DNA of 64,000 nt from Paraburkholderia bannensis NBRC 103871 (GTDB taxonomy: Bacteria; Pseudomonadota; Gammaproteobacteria; Burkholderiales; Burkholderiaceae). Below the pieces are notes generated by a model, which was not told the origin of the DNA, searched no databases, and saw only the letters and a program-made list of their open reading frames with translations. How positions within the stretch are numbered: position 1 is the stretch's first letter; the number at the start of each line of letters is the position of its first letter. Where the stretch lies: positions 54,614-118,613 of the forward strand of contig NZ_BAYA01000028.1 of assembly GCF_000685015.1 (NCBI RefSeq), written 5' to 3'. The translations under genes were made by a program, and so were the position numbers. Shown piece after piece: positions 45,133 to 53,759 of the stretch.

Positions 45133-45621
45133 ATGGGGCGAGCCAAACGCGCGGCCGAGCAATGGCGCAAGGAGAGACCGGACATCGACGCGAACGTCAT
45201 GGCGACGATCGGCCGCTTGCTGGAGGCGGCGCATCTGGTCGAGCGCACCCGGTTGATGCCGCTCGCGGCGCAATTCGGTCTGCAGACAGGGGAGTTCGAC
45301 GTGATCGCGGCGTTGCGACGCGCAGGTGAGCCGTATCAGCTCACGCCCACCGAACTGTACGAATCGCTGATGCTGTCTTCAGGTGCGATGACGAGCCGCC
45401 TTGACCGGCTCGAACGATCGGGGCTGATAGAACGGCGCGCATCGGCGAAAGACCGGCGCAGCGTCGATGTCTGCCTGACGCAGAAAGGCGCCGATCTGAT
45501 CGACGAAATCCTGCCGCATCATATTGCGAACGAGCAGGACGTGCTTAAGCCTTTGAGCATGCGGGAGCGTGAGCAGCTCGATCGTTTGCTCGACAAGCTG
45601 ATTGGTGGGGTTGGGGAGTGA
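45133..45621 (+). CDS. MarR-family transcriptional regulator
   Basis: 162-residue winged-helix regulator. The DNA-binding core has LTPTELYESLMLSSGAMTSRLDRLERSGLIERRASAKDRR, with the wing residues ASAKDRRSV typical of MarR; flanking helices form the dimer and ligand pocket. ATG 45133 follows GGAAAGGTGA, so upstream ATGs in the same frame are not used. It is divergent from the CynX-type MFS gene and likely represses it until a ligand binds. Confidence 0.88.
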   Translation: MGRAKRAAEQWRKERPDIDANVMATIGRLLEAAHLVERTRLMPLAAQFGLQTGEFDVIAALRRAGEPYQLTPTELYESLMLSSGAMTSRLDRLERSGLIERRASAKDRRSVDVCLTQKGADLIDEILPHHIANEQDVLKPLSMREREQLDRLLDKLIGGVGE

Positions 45622-45673
45622 TCAGCTAGCGGGATATTTTGTAATCGCGCGCAGAGCGCTTAAGCGCAAGCGG

Positions 45674-46582
45674 TCACTTCAACGATTGGGCGACAGTTCT
45701 GATTTGATTCTTTACCCAGATCACCGCGAGATCGTGCTGTTTATATTTGTGCCACTGTATTGTTTCATTCAAGGCCGGAAGCTCGACCGGACATGGTATG
45801 ACACGCAGCCCATAGAACGGGCTGATGAAGCGGGCAAGGCGCGTATGCAATGTTGCGATGCGATTGGTACCGACCAGCATGCGCGGCAAAAGCGTGAAGC
45901 TTGGCGCAACGACCTCACGTCTGCGCTGCTGTCCCCGCTCTAACAGCACCGTTTCATCAATGGTGTGAACCTTATCGAGGCCCCACTGCACGGCCACGTG
46001 GCCCATCTCAAGATATTGAGCCTCCGTGATCCGCTTCTTGACGGCAGTATTTCCTTCCCAGACGAGGCAGGAAAAGGTGTCTTCAAAGAGTTCCTCGGAA
46101 GGATGCCCAATGGCGTTAAAGAAGTCCGGGACAATCAGCAGGTCTACGTCGCCGCCGTCCAGATGCTCACGCGACTTTTCGGTAAGGGTTGAAATCTCGA
46201 ACGTCATATGCGGCGCCGTTTCCCAGAAAGTCCTGAGGGCGTCCGCGAGAAGCATTTCGATGACGTAGTCGGACGCTTCGATTCTGATTTTCCGGTTCGA
46301 CGTTGCCGGGTCAAACGCAGGCCGGGCAGTGGTAATGGCCTGTATGCGCAGCAAGACATCCTTCACCGGCTCGACAAGACTCTCCGCAAGTGGTGTCAGC
46401 ACCATGGCCCTGCCAACCTGAACCAGGATTTCGTCCGAAAAGAAATCCCGCAAGCGCGCCAGGCCGTTACTGGCAGCTGGCTGACTGAGGAATACTCGCT
46501 CAGCGGCTCTAACGACGCTTCGCTCCGATAACAGGGCGTCCAGTAAAACCAGTTGATTCAGGTCGAGTTTATTGAATCGCAC
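45674..46582 (-). CDS. NodD-like LysR-family regulator of the catabolic locus
   Basis: 302-residue LysR protein close in pattern to NodD: VRFNKLDLNQLVLLDALLSERSVVRAAERVFLSQPAASN at the N-terminus, then the effector domain with VDLLIVPDFFNAIGHPSEELF, which mirrors the NodD segment. NodD and FdeR-type relatives answer to flavonoids and related aromatics, which hints at the inducer class. Translation starts at GTG 46582, behind a perfect GGAGGAG. It is divergent from the dioxygenase gene at 46844 and probably controls the rightward operon and perhaps the leftward one. Confidence 0.88.
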   Translation of the reverse strand: MRFNKLDLNQLVLLDALLSERSVVRAAERVFLSQPAASNGLARLRDFFSDEILVQVGRAMVLTPLAESLVEPVKDVLLRIQAITTARPAFDPATSNRKIRIEASDYVIEMLLADALRTFWETAPHMTFEISTLTEKSREHLDGGDVDLLIVPDFFNAIGHPSEELFEDTFSCLVWEGNTAVKKRITEAQYLEMGHVAVQWGLDKVHTIDETVLLERGQQRRREVVAPSFTLLPRMLVGTNRIATLHTRLARFISPFYGLRVIPCPVELPALNETIQWHKYKQHDLAVIWVKNQIRTVAQSLK

Positions 46583-46623
46583 GGTGTCTCCTCCGCAGAC
46601 ATTCACGCGCTGAATGTATCACA

Positions 46624-46674
46624 TTGAACGAATCAAGTTGAGTTAGTGCATGGCGCAAGCCATCATCCGTTCAA
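46624..46674. promoter_or_regulatory. Divergent promoter region with a distant inverted repeat
   Basis: TTGAACG (46624-46630) and CGTTCAA (46668-46674) form a 7-base inverted repeat 37 bases apart between the NodD-like regulator and the first catabolic gene. It could be a pair of LysR half-sites. No clear nod box (ATC-N9-GAT) was found. Confidence 0.25.
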
Positions 46675-46843
46675 CAAAACATAGGTGTGGCGTGAGCCAG
46701 CCAGCGGAGACATCAATCATGGCCCCCCTTTTCCCTTCCTGATTCCGGCGTAGTCACGCTAATCCGGCCGTGCCCCATTGTTGCGAGCAATCGAATGCTT
46801 TCGCGGGGGCGTGCTCGTCCTTATCAATCGCCAAGGTTTCCTC

Positions 46844-47824
46844 ATGACTATCCTCGGTATCAAATCGCTCGTGTATGGCGTCGAAGACGTCGAGCGCTGC
46901 ACGCGTTTCTTCGACGACTTCGGGCTCCCTTTGGTCGAAAGCGACGCTGAACAATCGGTATTCATGCTCGCAGAAGGCTCTAGCGTCATCGTGCGCTCGC
47001 TTGAAGACAAGCGTCTTCCGTCGTGTTCCCTCGTGGGGCCCGGCGTGCGCGAAGTCGTGTGGGGCGTCGACACTGAAGAAAGTCTTAAAGCGTTGGTCGC
47101 AAATCTGTCCATCGACCGAAGCATCGAAATTGACGAAGCGGGGGACGCCCATTTTCTTTCGGATTGCGGACTGCCGATGGCGCTGTCTGTTTTCCGCAAG
47201 CGTCCGGTTGTGAATGCACCCGACAGCTTGAACGCGCCGGGCGTCGTGAACCGATTGAACACCCATCGAAAATGGCGCCGCCGGGCGCACCCCAAGACCA
47301 TCCAGCATGTGGTGTTCGCGGTTAAGGACTTCAAGCAATCCTTCGCGTTTTTCCGTGACCGCCTGAACTTCAGGCTCACCGATTACCAGCGCGGTTTCGG
47401 CATCTATAGCCGTGCGGCCGGAAGCCATAGCCATCACAACCTATTCCTGCTCGATGCGTCGCTGCCGTTTCCCGGTCTTGATGGCCAGCCGCGCTTTCAC
47501 CACGCGAATTTCGGTGTCGAAGATATCGACGAGATCATGACTGGCGCGAACTACATGGAGCGGAATGGGTGGCCGAAGTCGCATCTGGGTCTCGGGCGGC
47601 ACCGTATCGACTCTGCGCTCTTTTTCTATTTGCCGTGCCCGACGGGCGGTGAAGCGGAATACGGTGCCGATGGCGATTTCATCGACGACGCCTGGGTGCC
47701 CCGTGAATGGAGCGTTCCGCTTTTCGGTTATGCCCACTTCGTCCACAACCTTCCGGAGTGGCTACGTGAAGCCCCGGAGTGGGAATTCAAGTTCCTGAAA
47801 GAAGGCGGCGCGCTGCCGGAATGA
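46844..47824 (+). CDS. VOC-superfamily extradiol-type ring-cleavage dioxygenase
   Basis: 326-residue two-domain vicinal-oxygen-chelate protein of the size of type I extradiol dioxygenases. The catalytic C-terminal domain shows a metal triad in the expected order: His in IQHVVFAVKDF, His in RFHHANFGVEDI and Glu in GGEAEYGADGD (the EYG step is typical). This points to Fe(II)- or Mn-dependent cleavage of a catechol- or trihydroxybenzene-type ring. The N-terminal domain is the non-catalytic half. It is first in the rightward operon, before an FAD monooxygenase that could supply the extra hydroxyl. ATG 46844 follows a weak CCAAGG. Confidence 0.82.
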   Translation: MTILGIKSLVYGVEDVERCTRFFDDFGLPLVESDAEQSVFMLAEGSSVIVRSLEDKRLPSCSLVGPGVREVVWGVDTEESLKALVANLSIDRSIEIDEAGDAHFLSDCGLPMALSVFRKRPVVNAPDSLNAPGVVNRLNTHRKWRRRAHPKTIQHVVFAVKDFKQSFAFFRDRLNFRLTDYQRGFGIYSRAAGSHSHHNLFLLDASLPFPGLDGQPRFHHANFGVEDIDEIMTGANYMERNGWPKSHLGLGRHRIDSALFFYLPCPTGGEAEYGADGDFIDDAWVPREWSVPLFGYAHFVHNLPEWLREAPEWEFKFLKEGGALPE

Positions 47825-47879
47825 CCGGCTCTTAAAGATTAGAGGGGGGCAGCAGTCCACCCCAATGAGGAGATACGTT

Positions 47880-49019
47880 GTGGAAAAGATCAAAAAAGTC
47901 CTGATTGTAGGCGGCGGCATCGCCGGTCTGACGGCAGCGATTGCGCTCAAGCGCAGTGGGATTGAATCGCATGTCGTGGAGAAAAGTGTCGACTGGTCGG
48001 TATATGGCGTGGGAATTATTCAGCCATCGAATGCGCTGCGTGCGCTCCGCAGTATCGGTCTCGGCGACTTGTGTCTCGCGAATGGTCGAGGCTTCAATGG
48101 CTGGAGGTTCTGTGATGCGAATGGCGCGGTGCTGGCCGAGGCTGCTGCATTTAACGTCGCAGGCCCTGGCTACCCGGCAGCAAATGGCATTACACGGCCT
48201 GCGCTGCACAAGATTCTCACTGAAGCAGTGCTCCGGCAAGCGACGCCTGTGAGCCTGGGCGTGACCGTCGAGTCGCTTGAGGACACGGGCGACGGAGTTA
48301 ACGTCCGTTTCACGAATGGCGAATCTGGTCGATACGACCTTGTCATTGGCGCAGACGGTGCTTACTCGAAGATCCGCGGGATGCTGTTCGGCGACGCCGT
48401 GCGTCCGCGATATACGGGGCAAGGCGTGTGGCGCTACAACTTCCCGCGTCCGAAAGATTTCGACTGGGGTTGCATGTACTTCGGCAAGCAGAGCAAGGCG
48501 GGTCTCGTGCCGCTGACCGAGTCGGCCATGTATCTCTTTCTGGTGACCGCGGAGCAGGGGAATCCGCGCATGGTGACAGACCAGCTTGCCGTTCTGCTTC
48601 GTGAACGTATGCAGGAGTACGGCGGCCTGCTGGCAGAGCTGCGCGAACTGGTCACTGATCCCACGGCCGTTGTCTATCGCCCAATGGAAGTGGTGATGCT
48701 GCCGCAGCCGTGGCATCGGGGCCGGGTGCTGCTCATCGGTGACGCAGCCCATTCCGGGACGCCACACCTCGCCGAAGGCGCAGCAATGGCAATCGAAGAC
48801 TCCATCGTCCTCGCTGAAATGCTGGAGGGCGCGACGAGCATCGAGTCGACCCTCAACGCGTTCTGGGCTAGACGCTCGCCGCGTGCGCAGCTCGTGTACG
48901 AGACGGGCATTCAGCTCGGCGAGTGGGAGCAAGCTGAGTGGCGAGGGGAGCCCGCGGTCGGTGCTATGTACAACGAAGCATTCGCTGGGGCCTATGCGGC
49001 GCTCAGCGAACCCATCTGA
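47880..49019 (+). CDS. FAD-dependent aromatic monooxygenase (PHBH-type)
   Basis: 379-residue flavoprotein hydroxylase. The Rossmann motif VLIVGGGIAGLTAAIAL is at residues 7-23; DLVIGADGAYSKIR (the DG motif) is near residue 155; and VLLIGDAAHSGTPHLAEGAAMAIED (the GD motif) is near residue 285. It hydroxylates activated phenols with NAD(P)H and O2. The start is GTG 47880, behind GAGGAG at 7 bases; ATG 47865 has no site. It sits between a ring-cleavage dioxygenase and a BKACE, the classic order of hydroxylation, ring cleavage and chain breakdown. Confidence 0.9.
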   Translation: MEKIKKVLIVGGGIAGLTAAIALKRSGIESHVVEKSVDWSVYGVGIIQPSNALRALRSIGLGDLCLANGRGFNGWRFCDANGAVLAEAAAFNVAGPGYPAANGITRPALHKILTEAVLRQATPVSLGVTVESLEDTGDGVNVRFTNGESGRYDLVIGADGAYSKIRGMLFGDAVRPRYTGQGVWRYNFPRPKDFDWGCMYFGKQSKAGLVPLTESAMYLFLVTAEQGNPRMVTDQLAVLLRERMQEYGGLLAELRELVTDPTAVVYRPMEVVMLPQPWHRGRVLLIGDAAHSGTPHLAEGAAMAIEDSIVLAEMLEGATSIESTLNAFWARRSPRAQLVYETGIQLGEWEQAEWRGEPAVGAMYNEAFAGAYAALSEPI

Positions 49020-49033
49020 TTGCAGGAGAAGTC

Positions 49034-49960
49034 ATGAACAAGGTCATTATCAGCTGTGCAGTGACGGGGGCGATCCATACGCCCTCCATGTCCAGGTATC
49101 TTCCTTTGACGCCGGACGCTATTGCGCAGCAGGCAATCGAAGCGGCAGAGGCGGGGGCAGCTATCCTGCATTTGCACGCTCGCGACCCCAGGGATGGCCG
49201 GCCCACGGCCGACCCAGCCGTGTTCCAGCAGTTCGTGCCGCAGATTGCACGTTCAACGAATGCGGTGATCAACATTACGACGGGCGGCAGCACGAGCATG
49301 ACGCTTGCCGAGCGGCTTGCGTATCCACTTATCGCGAAGCCGGAAATGTGCTCGTTGAACATGGGGTCAATGAATTTCTCGATTCATCCGGCCGCGCGAA
49401 AGATTACGGAGTGGCAATTCGACTGGGAAAAGCCTTATGTCGAAGGCACCGAGGACATCATCTTCCGCAACACGTTCCGCGACATTCGACACATCGTCGA
49501 GCAACTGGGCGAGTCAGGTACGCGCTTCGAGTTCGAATGCTACGACGTCGGCCATCTGTACAACCTGGCGCATTTCGTCAACGAAGGTTTGATCAAGCCG
49601 CCATTCTTCATCCAGTCGATTTTCGGCATTCTCGGCGGCATTGGCCCGGATCCCGAGAACCTTGCGCTCATGCGGACAACGGCTGACCGTCTTTTCGGAC
49701 GAGAAAACTATCGCTTCTCGGTACTCGGCGCGGGGCGCCATCAGATGTCGTTGCTGACCGCTGGAGCGGTGTTCGGTGGGAACGTTCGCGTTGGCCTGGA
49801 AGACAGCCTGTTTCTGGAGCGCGGAAAGCTCGCCACGTCCAATGCAGACCAGGTTCGGAAGATCAGGCGAATCCTGCAGGAGCTTTCGCTGGAGGTCGCT
49901 ACACCCGACGAAGCGCGCGAGATGCTCCAGTTGAAGGGTGCCGCGCGCACGTCAATCTAA
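49034..49960 (+). CDS. BKACE-family beta-keto acid cleavage enzyme, copy 1
   Basis: 308-residue TIM-barrel enzyme of the 3-keto-5-aminohexanoate cleavage family. These zinc enzymes condense a beta-keto acid with acetyl-CoA and release acetoacetate plus a new acyl-CoA. The zinc ligands are in AAILHLHARDP near residue 45; VINITTGGST, SLNMGSMNFS and NVRVGLEDS mark the substrate and CoA sites. AGGAGA precedes the ATG. A close copy lies at 60492-61430 on the other strand, sharing long identical stretches (for example IIFRNTFRDIR and CYDVGHLYNLAHFV). The keto acid is unknown. Confidence 0.93.
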   Translation: MNKVIISCAVTGAIHTPSMSRYLPLTPDAIAQQAIEAAEAGAAILHLHARDPRDGRPTADPAVFQQFVPQIARSTNAVINITTGGSTSMTLAERLAYPLIAKPEMCSLNMGSMNFSIHPAARKITEWQFDWEKPYVEGTEDIIFRNTFRDIRHIVEQLGESGTRFEFECYDVGHLYNLAHFVNEGLIKPPFFIQSIFGILGGIGPDPENLALMRTTADRLFGRENYRFSVLGAGRHQMSLLTAGAVFGGNVRVGLEDSLFLERGKLATSNADQVRKIRRILQELSLEVATPDEAREMLQLKGAARTSI

Positions 49961-50027
49961 TCACGCGGCCATCGCCAGCGCACGACGCGTTGGCGTGCGC
50001 CACAGCTCATTGATACAGAGACACAAA

Positions 50028-51203
50028 ATGCTTGAATACTTTCCGACGAATTACGTGTGGAACCTCGCAACAAATCTCGCGCTGATGATGGGCGGAAACG
50101 TCGGTGAAATCGACGTAATTTGCCGTGAACTGGTGGATGCCTCCACGCGCGGCGACGACGAGGGAACGGAGGCGTTTTTCGAGGCGTGGTGCAAGCAGGC
50201 CGATACGCTGGTGGAACTCGCCAATGAAGACATCGAGCAGGGCCGAAAGCTGAGCGCCGGCAAGAAGCTCGGTCGTGCGGCAACCTACTATCTCACGGCG
50301 GAGCGTGCGCAGAACCGCGAATACGAGCCGCGTCGCCGTGCCTATTCGAAGATGCTCGATTCGTTTTCGAAATTCACGAAATACCACCAGGAGAATTGCG
50401 AGCGTGTCGAGATTCCCTACGAAGGGAAGACGCTCGCGGGTCTCCTGGTCAAGGCCGAGCGCGCCGATGGTTCGCCGGCGCCGTGCATCGCGCACTTCAA
50501 TGGCCTCGACAGCACCAAGGAGATGATCTACGGCGCGGGCATTGCGCAAGCCCTGGCGCGCCGCGGCATCTCCACCCTCATGGTCGACCAGCCAGGCGTC
50601 GGCGAAGCACTTCGGCTCCATGACATGACGGCCATCGTTGAAAGCGAGAAGTGGGCGGGCGCAGTCGTCGACTATCTGGAAGGCCGCAAGGAAATCGACC
50701 GCGACATGATTGGCGTGTGCGCCTGGTCGCTTGGCGGCTATTACGCGCCCCGTGCTGCGGCATTCGAAAAGCGCTTCAAGCTTTGCGTCGCCTGGGGCGC
50801 AAATTTTAACTGGGGCGAACTCCAGCGTCGCCGACTCGCGCGTGAAGGCGACAAGCCCGTGCCGCATTACTGGGAGCACGTTCAATGGGTGTGGGGCAAG
50901 CGCTCGCTTGAGGAGTTCATGGAGTTCGCTCCGCAAGTCACGCTTGAACACGTGGTCGACAAGATCGCGGTGCCGTTTCTTGTCACGCACGGCGCGAACG
51001 ACCGGCAGATTCCGCTCGAATACGCGCACGCGCAATACGAAGGCGCGGTGAACAGCCCGAAGCGCGAACTGAAATTCTTCACGCAACGGGAAGGCGGCGT
51101 CGAGCACGTGAGTGCCGATAACGTCGAGAACGCCCGGGACTATATCGCCGACTGGATCAGCGAGACGTTCGCCGAGCTGGGTGCGAAAGGAGTGCGCAAA
51201 TGA
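50028..51203 (+). CDS. Alpha/beta hydrolase with helical N-terminal domain (2,6-dihydroxypseudooxynicotine hydrolase-like)
   Basis: 391-residue hydrolase. Residues 1-130 are helical (ATYYLTAERAQNREYEPRR, KMLDSFSKF), and the rest is the alpha/beta fold, with nucleophile Ser in CAWSLGGYYAPRAA near residue 235, acid in HGANDRQIP near residue 328 and histidine in GGVEHVSADN near residue 364. This layout is that of DHPON hydrolase and FrsA-like enzymes, which cleave C-C bonds of beta-diketone-like or acylated aromatic compounds. In this operon it may split the ring-cleavage product. The ATG at 50028 starts the conserved part; the last codons overlap the next gene (ATGA). Confidence 0.87.
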   Translation: MLEYFPTNYVWNLATNLALMMGGNVGEIDVICRELVDASTRGDDEGTEAFFEAWCKQADTLVELANEDIEQGRKLSAGKKLGRAATYYLTAERAQNREYEPRRRAYSKMLDSFSKFTKYHQENCERVEIPYEGKTLAGLLVKAERADGSPAPCIAHFNGLDSTKEMIYGAGIAQALARRGISTLMVDQPGVGEALRLHDMTAIVESEKWAGAVVDYLEGRKEIDRDMIGVCAWSLGGYYAPRAAAFEKRFKLCVAWGANFNWGELQRRRLAREGDKPVPHYWEHVQWVWGKRSLEEFMEFAPQVTLEHVVDKIAVPFLVTHGANDRQIPLEYAHAQYEGAVNSPKRELKFFTQREGGVEHVSADNVENARDYIADWISETFAELGAKGVRK

Positions 51204-51976
51204 GCCAGCGCATCGTCGATCTTTCGATTTATCTCGAGAACGATGTCGTGTCCGATCCGCCGATCTACCGGCCGAAGATTCACTACATCGACCACAAGAT
51301 GTCCGTGCCGGACTTGACCAGTTTTTTTCCGGGCCTCAAACAGGAAGACCTTCCCGACGAGGAAGCGTGGGCAATCGAGCGTATCGAGCTGATTACCCAC
51401 AATGGCACGCACCTTGATGCCCCGTACCATTTCGCCTCGACGATGGACGGCGGCGAGCGCGCTTTGACGATTGACGAAGTGCCCCTCGAATGGTGCTTTC
51501 AGCCCGGCGTCAAGCTCGACTTCCGGCATTTCGAGGACGGCTATGTTGTGCAGGTCGAAGACGTCAAGGCGGAACTCGCGCGTATCGGCCATACGCTGAA
51601 GCCCTTCGAAATTGTGCTTGTGAATACGTCAGCCGGGGCTCGCTACGGGAACGACGATTACGTCAGCGCGGGATGTGGAATGGGCGCTGACGCTACGTTG
51701 TATCTCCTTGACCATGGCGTGAAGGTTACCGGTACGGATGGTTGGAGCTGGGATGCGCCATTCGTCCACACGAAGGAAAAATACGCCGAAACGGGCGACG
51801 CATCGCTTATCTGGGAAGGACACAAGGCGAGCAGGCTCAAGGGCTACTGCCACCTTGAGAAGCTTCATAACCTTGAGTCGTTGCCGCCCTCGGGATTCAC
51901 CGTTGCGTGCTTTCCCTTCAAGATTCGCGGCGCGTCGGCGGGCTGGACGAGAGCGGTTGCAATCCTCGATAACTGA
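51200..51976 (+). CDS. Cyclase-family (KynB-type) metal hydrolase, copy 1
   Basis: 258-residue member of the cyclase family, which includes kynurenine formamidase and isatin hydrolase. The metal site HNGTHLDAPYHF is near residue 73 and is intact; ELITHNG precedes it. TGTDGWSWDAP and the closing FPFKIRGASAGWTRAVAIL fit the fold. Such enzymes use Mn or Zn to open amide, lactam or enol-lactone rings. Translation is coupled to the hydrolase by a 4-base overlap. A second, more distant member lies at the right edge of the window. Confidence 0.9.
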   Translation: MSQRIVDLSIYLENDVVSDPPIYRPKIHYIDHKMSVPDLTSFFPGLKQEDLPDEEAWAIERIELITHNGTHLDAPYHFASTMDGGERALTIDEVPLEWCFQPGVKLDFRHFEDGYVVQVEDVKAELARIGHTLKPFEIVLVNTSAGARYGNDDYVSAGCGMGADATLYLLDHGVKVTGTDGWSWDAPFVHTKEKYAETGDASLIWEGHKASRLKGYCHLEKLHNLESLPPSGFTVACFPFKIRGASAGWTRAVAILDN

Positions 51977-52091
51977 TTCGACCACGCCGATGTGAGGCCG
52001 CGCGATTGAAATAGTGGTGAGAAATAGAACAGTTGTAGTTTGAAACCGCTCGTCTCGCGAGCGGCTAAATATAAATAGTTTGGAGACGACA

Positions 52092-53000
52092 ATGAATGGC
52101 AAGCAGTTGAAAGCAGCACTTGTGCTGACGCTGGCGCTCGCCTGTACGAAGGCGATGGCGACGGAGAACGGGCTTCAAAGTTACCCGCTCGGCGTGAATA
52201 CGGTACTCGACGGCATTATGCCGATTCCGGGAACGACCCAGTTTTACAACTACACGACGTTCTATAGCGCGAGCCGGTTTGCCGGGCCGCAAGGCGGCAG
52301 TGTCGTGCCCGGATTCAAGACCCAGGTGTTCGTGGACAGCCCGCGTGTCCTGCACACCTGGGGGCCAACGCTCGGCCCGCTGACTTTCACTTCTGGCCTC
52401 GTCGTCCCGGTGATCCACGCGAATATCAGCGCAGCGGGCGCAAGCGATTCCCGTTGGGGGCTGGGCGACATGGTGGTTCACGCGCTCACAATCGGATTCT
52501 CAAATCCGTCCCATTATTTCTTCTCTGCGTTTGCGTTCGACTTTGCGTTGCCGACTGGCAACTTTTCAGCGAACCGTATGGCGAACACCGGCCTGCATTC
52601 GTATGCCTTCATGCCAAATCTGAGCGTTACGTATTTCCCGTTCGAAAAGGTGGAAGTGTCGGCGACGGCGGGGTACGAAATCAATTCGCCGAACCACGAG
52701 ACAGGGTATCACTCGGGGAACGTTGCGTTTCTAGATTGGGTCGCTGGCTACGCAGTGACGTCGAGGCTTCAACTCGGCGTGCAGGGATACGCACTGAAGC
52801 AAACGACGGACGATACGCTAAACGGTGCGGTTTTTGATGGTGGATTTCGTGGGCGCGTCTATGCAATCGGCCCACAGGTTCGATTCGATATCACGAAGTA
52901 TTCTGGCGTTGTCTTCAAGTGGCAGCATGAATTTGGGGCAGAGAACCGTCCACAAGGGGACAGGGTCTGGCTTGAGTTCACGTTCCCGATTGGCGGCTGA
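52092..53000 (+). CDS. Outer-membrane aromatic-uptake protein (MetA-pathway phenol degradation/SphA family)
   Basis: 302-residue exported beta-barrel protein. A signal peptide (LKAALVLTLALACTKAMA) ends near residue 23, and the mature part is built of alternating strands with many Tyr, Phe and Gly (YNYTTFYSASRFAG, FAFDFALPTGNFS). The family is common in aromatic and terpenoid catabolic operons, where it is thought to take up hydrophobic substrate; the fit with this operon is good. GGAGAC precedes the ATG at 52092. It lies 115 bases after the cyclase and 24 bases before the EthD gene. Confidence 0.82.
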   Translation: MNGKQLKAALVLTLALACTKAMATENGLQSYPLGVNTVLDGIMPIPGTTQFYNYTTFYSASRFAGPQGGSVVPGFKTQVFVDSPRVLHTWGPTLGPLTFTSGLVVPVIHANISAAGASDSRWGLGDMVVHALTIGFSNPSHYFFSAFAFDFALPTGNFSANRMANTGLHSYAFMPNLSVTYFPFEKVEVSATAGYEINSPNHETGYHSGNVAFLDWVAGYAVTSRLQLGVQGYALKQTTDDTLNGAVFDGGFRGRVYAIGPQVRFDITKYSGVVFKWQHEFGAENRPQGDRVWLEFTFPIGG

Positions 53001-53024
53001 AGTCAAATAATGGAGAAAAGCTCG

Positions 53025-53375
53025 ATGCTTAAATTGGTCATCGCCGTCAAGCGGCACCCGGATTTTACTCAGGAGCAGTTCCGCAGATATTTGAGCGTCG
53101 AGCACGCGAAGCTCATACGAGCGTGCCCAGCAAGTGAGAAATACGTACGCCGGTACGTACAGAGCTACACGCTGCCGATGGGGCTGGACGGTGGTGAATC
53201 TGGGGCGAGTTGCGTGTTCGACGCTGTCTCGGAGTTGTGGTTCGATTCTGGCGCTGACATGGAAGCGTTCTTTTCGGATCCTGACTACCTGGCTAGCGTG
53301 CGTCCTGACGAGTCCCGGTTTTCTGATAGGGAAAACTGTGTATTCTTCGTGACCGAAGAGAGTCAGATTATTTAG
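53025..53375 (+). CDS. EthD-domain dimeric alpha-beta barrel protein
   Basis: 116-residue protein with the EthD/ferredoxin-like fold: LKLVIAVKRHPDFTQEQFRRYLSVEHAKLI near the start, the catalytic-type His in that helix, and YLASVRPDESRFSD near the end. Members aid ring hydrolysis, lactone isomerisation or decarboxylation in aromatic pathways. ATG 53025 has GGAGAAAAG at proper distance; ATG 53010 overlaps that site. It is the last gene of the rightward operon and is followed by a hairpin. Confidence 0.82.
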   Translation: MLKLVIAVKRHPDFTQEQFRRYLSVEHAKLIRACPASEKYVRRYVQSYTLPMGLDGGESGASCVFDAVSELWFDSGADMEAFFSDPDYLASVRPDESRFSDRENCVFFVTEESQII

Positions 53376-53400
53376 GCTCCGGACGTGTTTCTATTGATGA

Positions 53401-53425
53401 GATCGGCCGCGCCAGGCGGCCGGTC
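53401..53425 (+). terminator. Hairpin terminator after the rightward catabolic operon
   Basis: A 10-bp stem (53401-53410 GATCGGCCGC with 53416-53425, one G-T pair) and a 5-base loop, followed by TTAAAG. It lies between the two convergent operons. No long T run is present. Confidence 0.55.
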
Positions 53426-53465
53426 TTAAAGACATTCTCTCCAATCAACGGTTTTCGGATCAATG

Positions 53466-53720
53466 CTAAATCTCGTCCGTTGACGGCAAAACAGTCAGGA
53501 CATCAACGACGTCGACCGATGGGGGCAGTTCTTCGAGTATGCCAATCGGCAAGCCGACTGCATTGTCGACCTGTGAGTCCATATTTATTCTCCTGATGTC
53601 ATCTTCAAGGACAAAGAGCACTTCGGCCTGGGCGCGCAGCCGTACAGCCCGGCTGACCCAGGTACGAAGAGCGCTACGCAGCACTTTAATTCTGCTCGTC
53701 ATGCGGCTTCCGGTTAGCAC
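53466..53720 (-). CDS. Small hypothetical protein
   Basis: 84-residue frame with no recognised family. The N-terminus is basic (MTSRIKVLRSALRTWVSRAVRLRAQ) and the C-terminus acidic and hydrophobic (DNAVGLPIGILEELPPSVDVVDVLTVLPSTDEI). GTG 53720 has AGGAAAAA upstream and ATG 53702 has GGAAG upstream, so translation is possible. It lies 39 bases after the PhlG-like gene on the same strand. It may be real, but codon evidence is thin. Confidence 0.4.
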   Translation of the reverse strand: MLTGSRMTSRIKVLRSALRTWVSRAVRLRAQAEVLFVLEDDIRRINMDSQVDNAVGLPIGILEELPPSVDVVDVLTVLPSTDEI

Positions 53721-53759
53721 GGGAGCTTTTTCCTGAGGAGCCAGCGCGTGCGATCGGGC

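Noticed and set aside
53466..53720. Small frame after the PhlG-like gene as a toxin, antitoxin or RiPP precursor
   Set aside because: No cysteine-rich core, no leader/core pattern and no partner gene; kept only as a low-confidence hypothetical protein.
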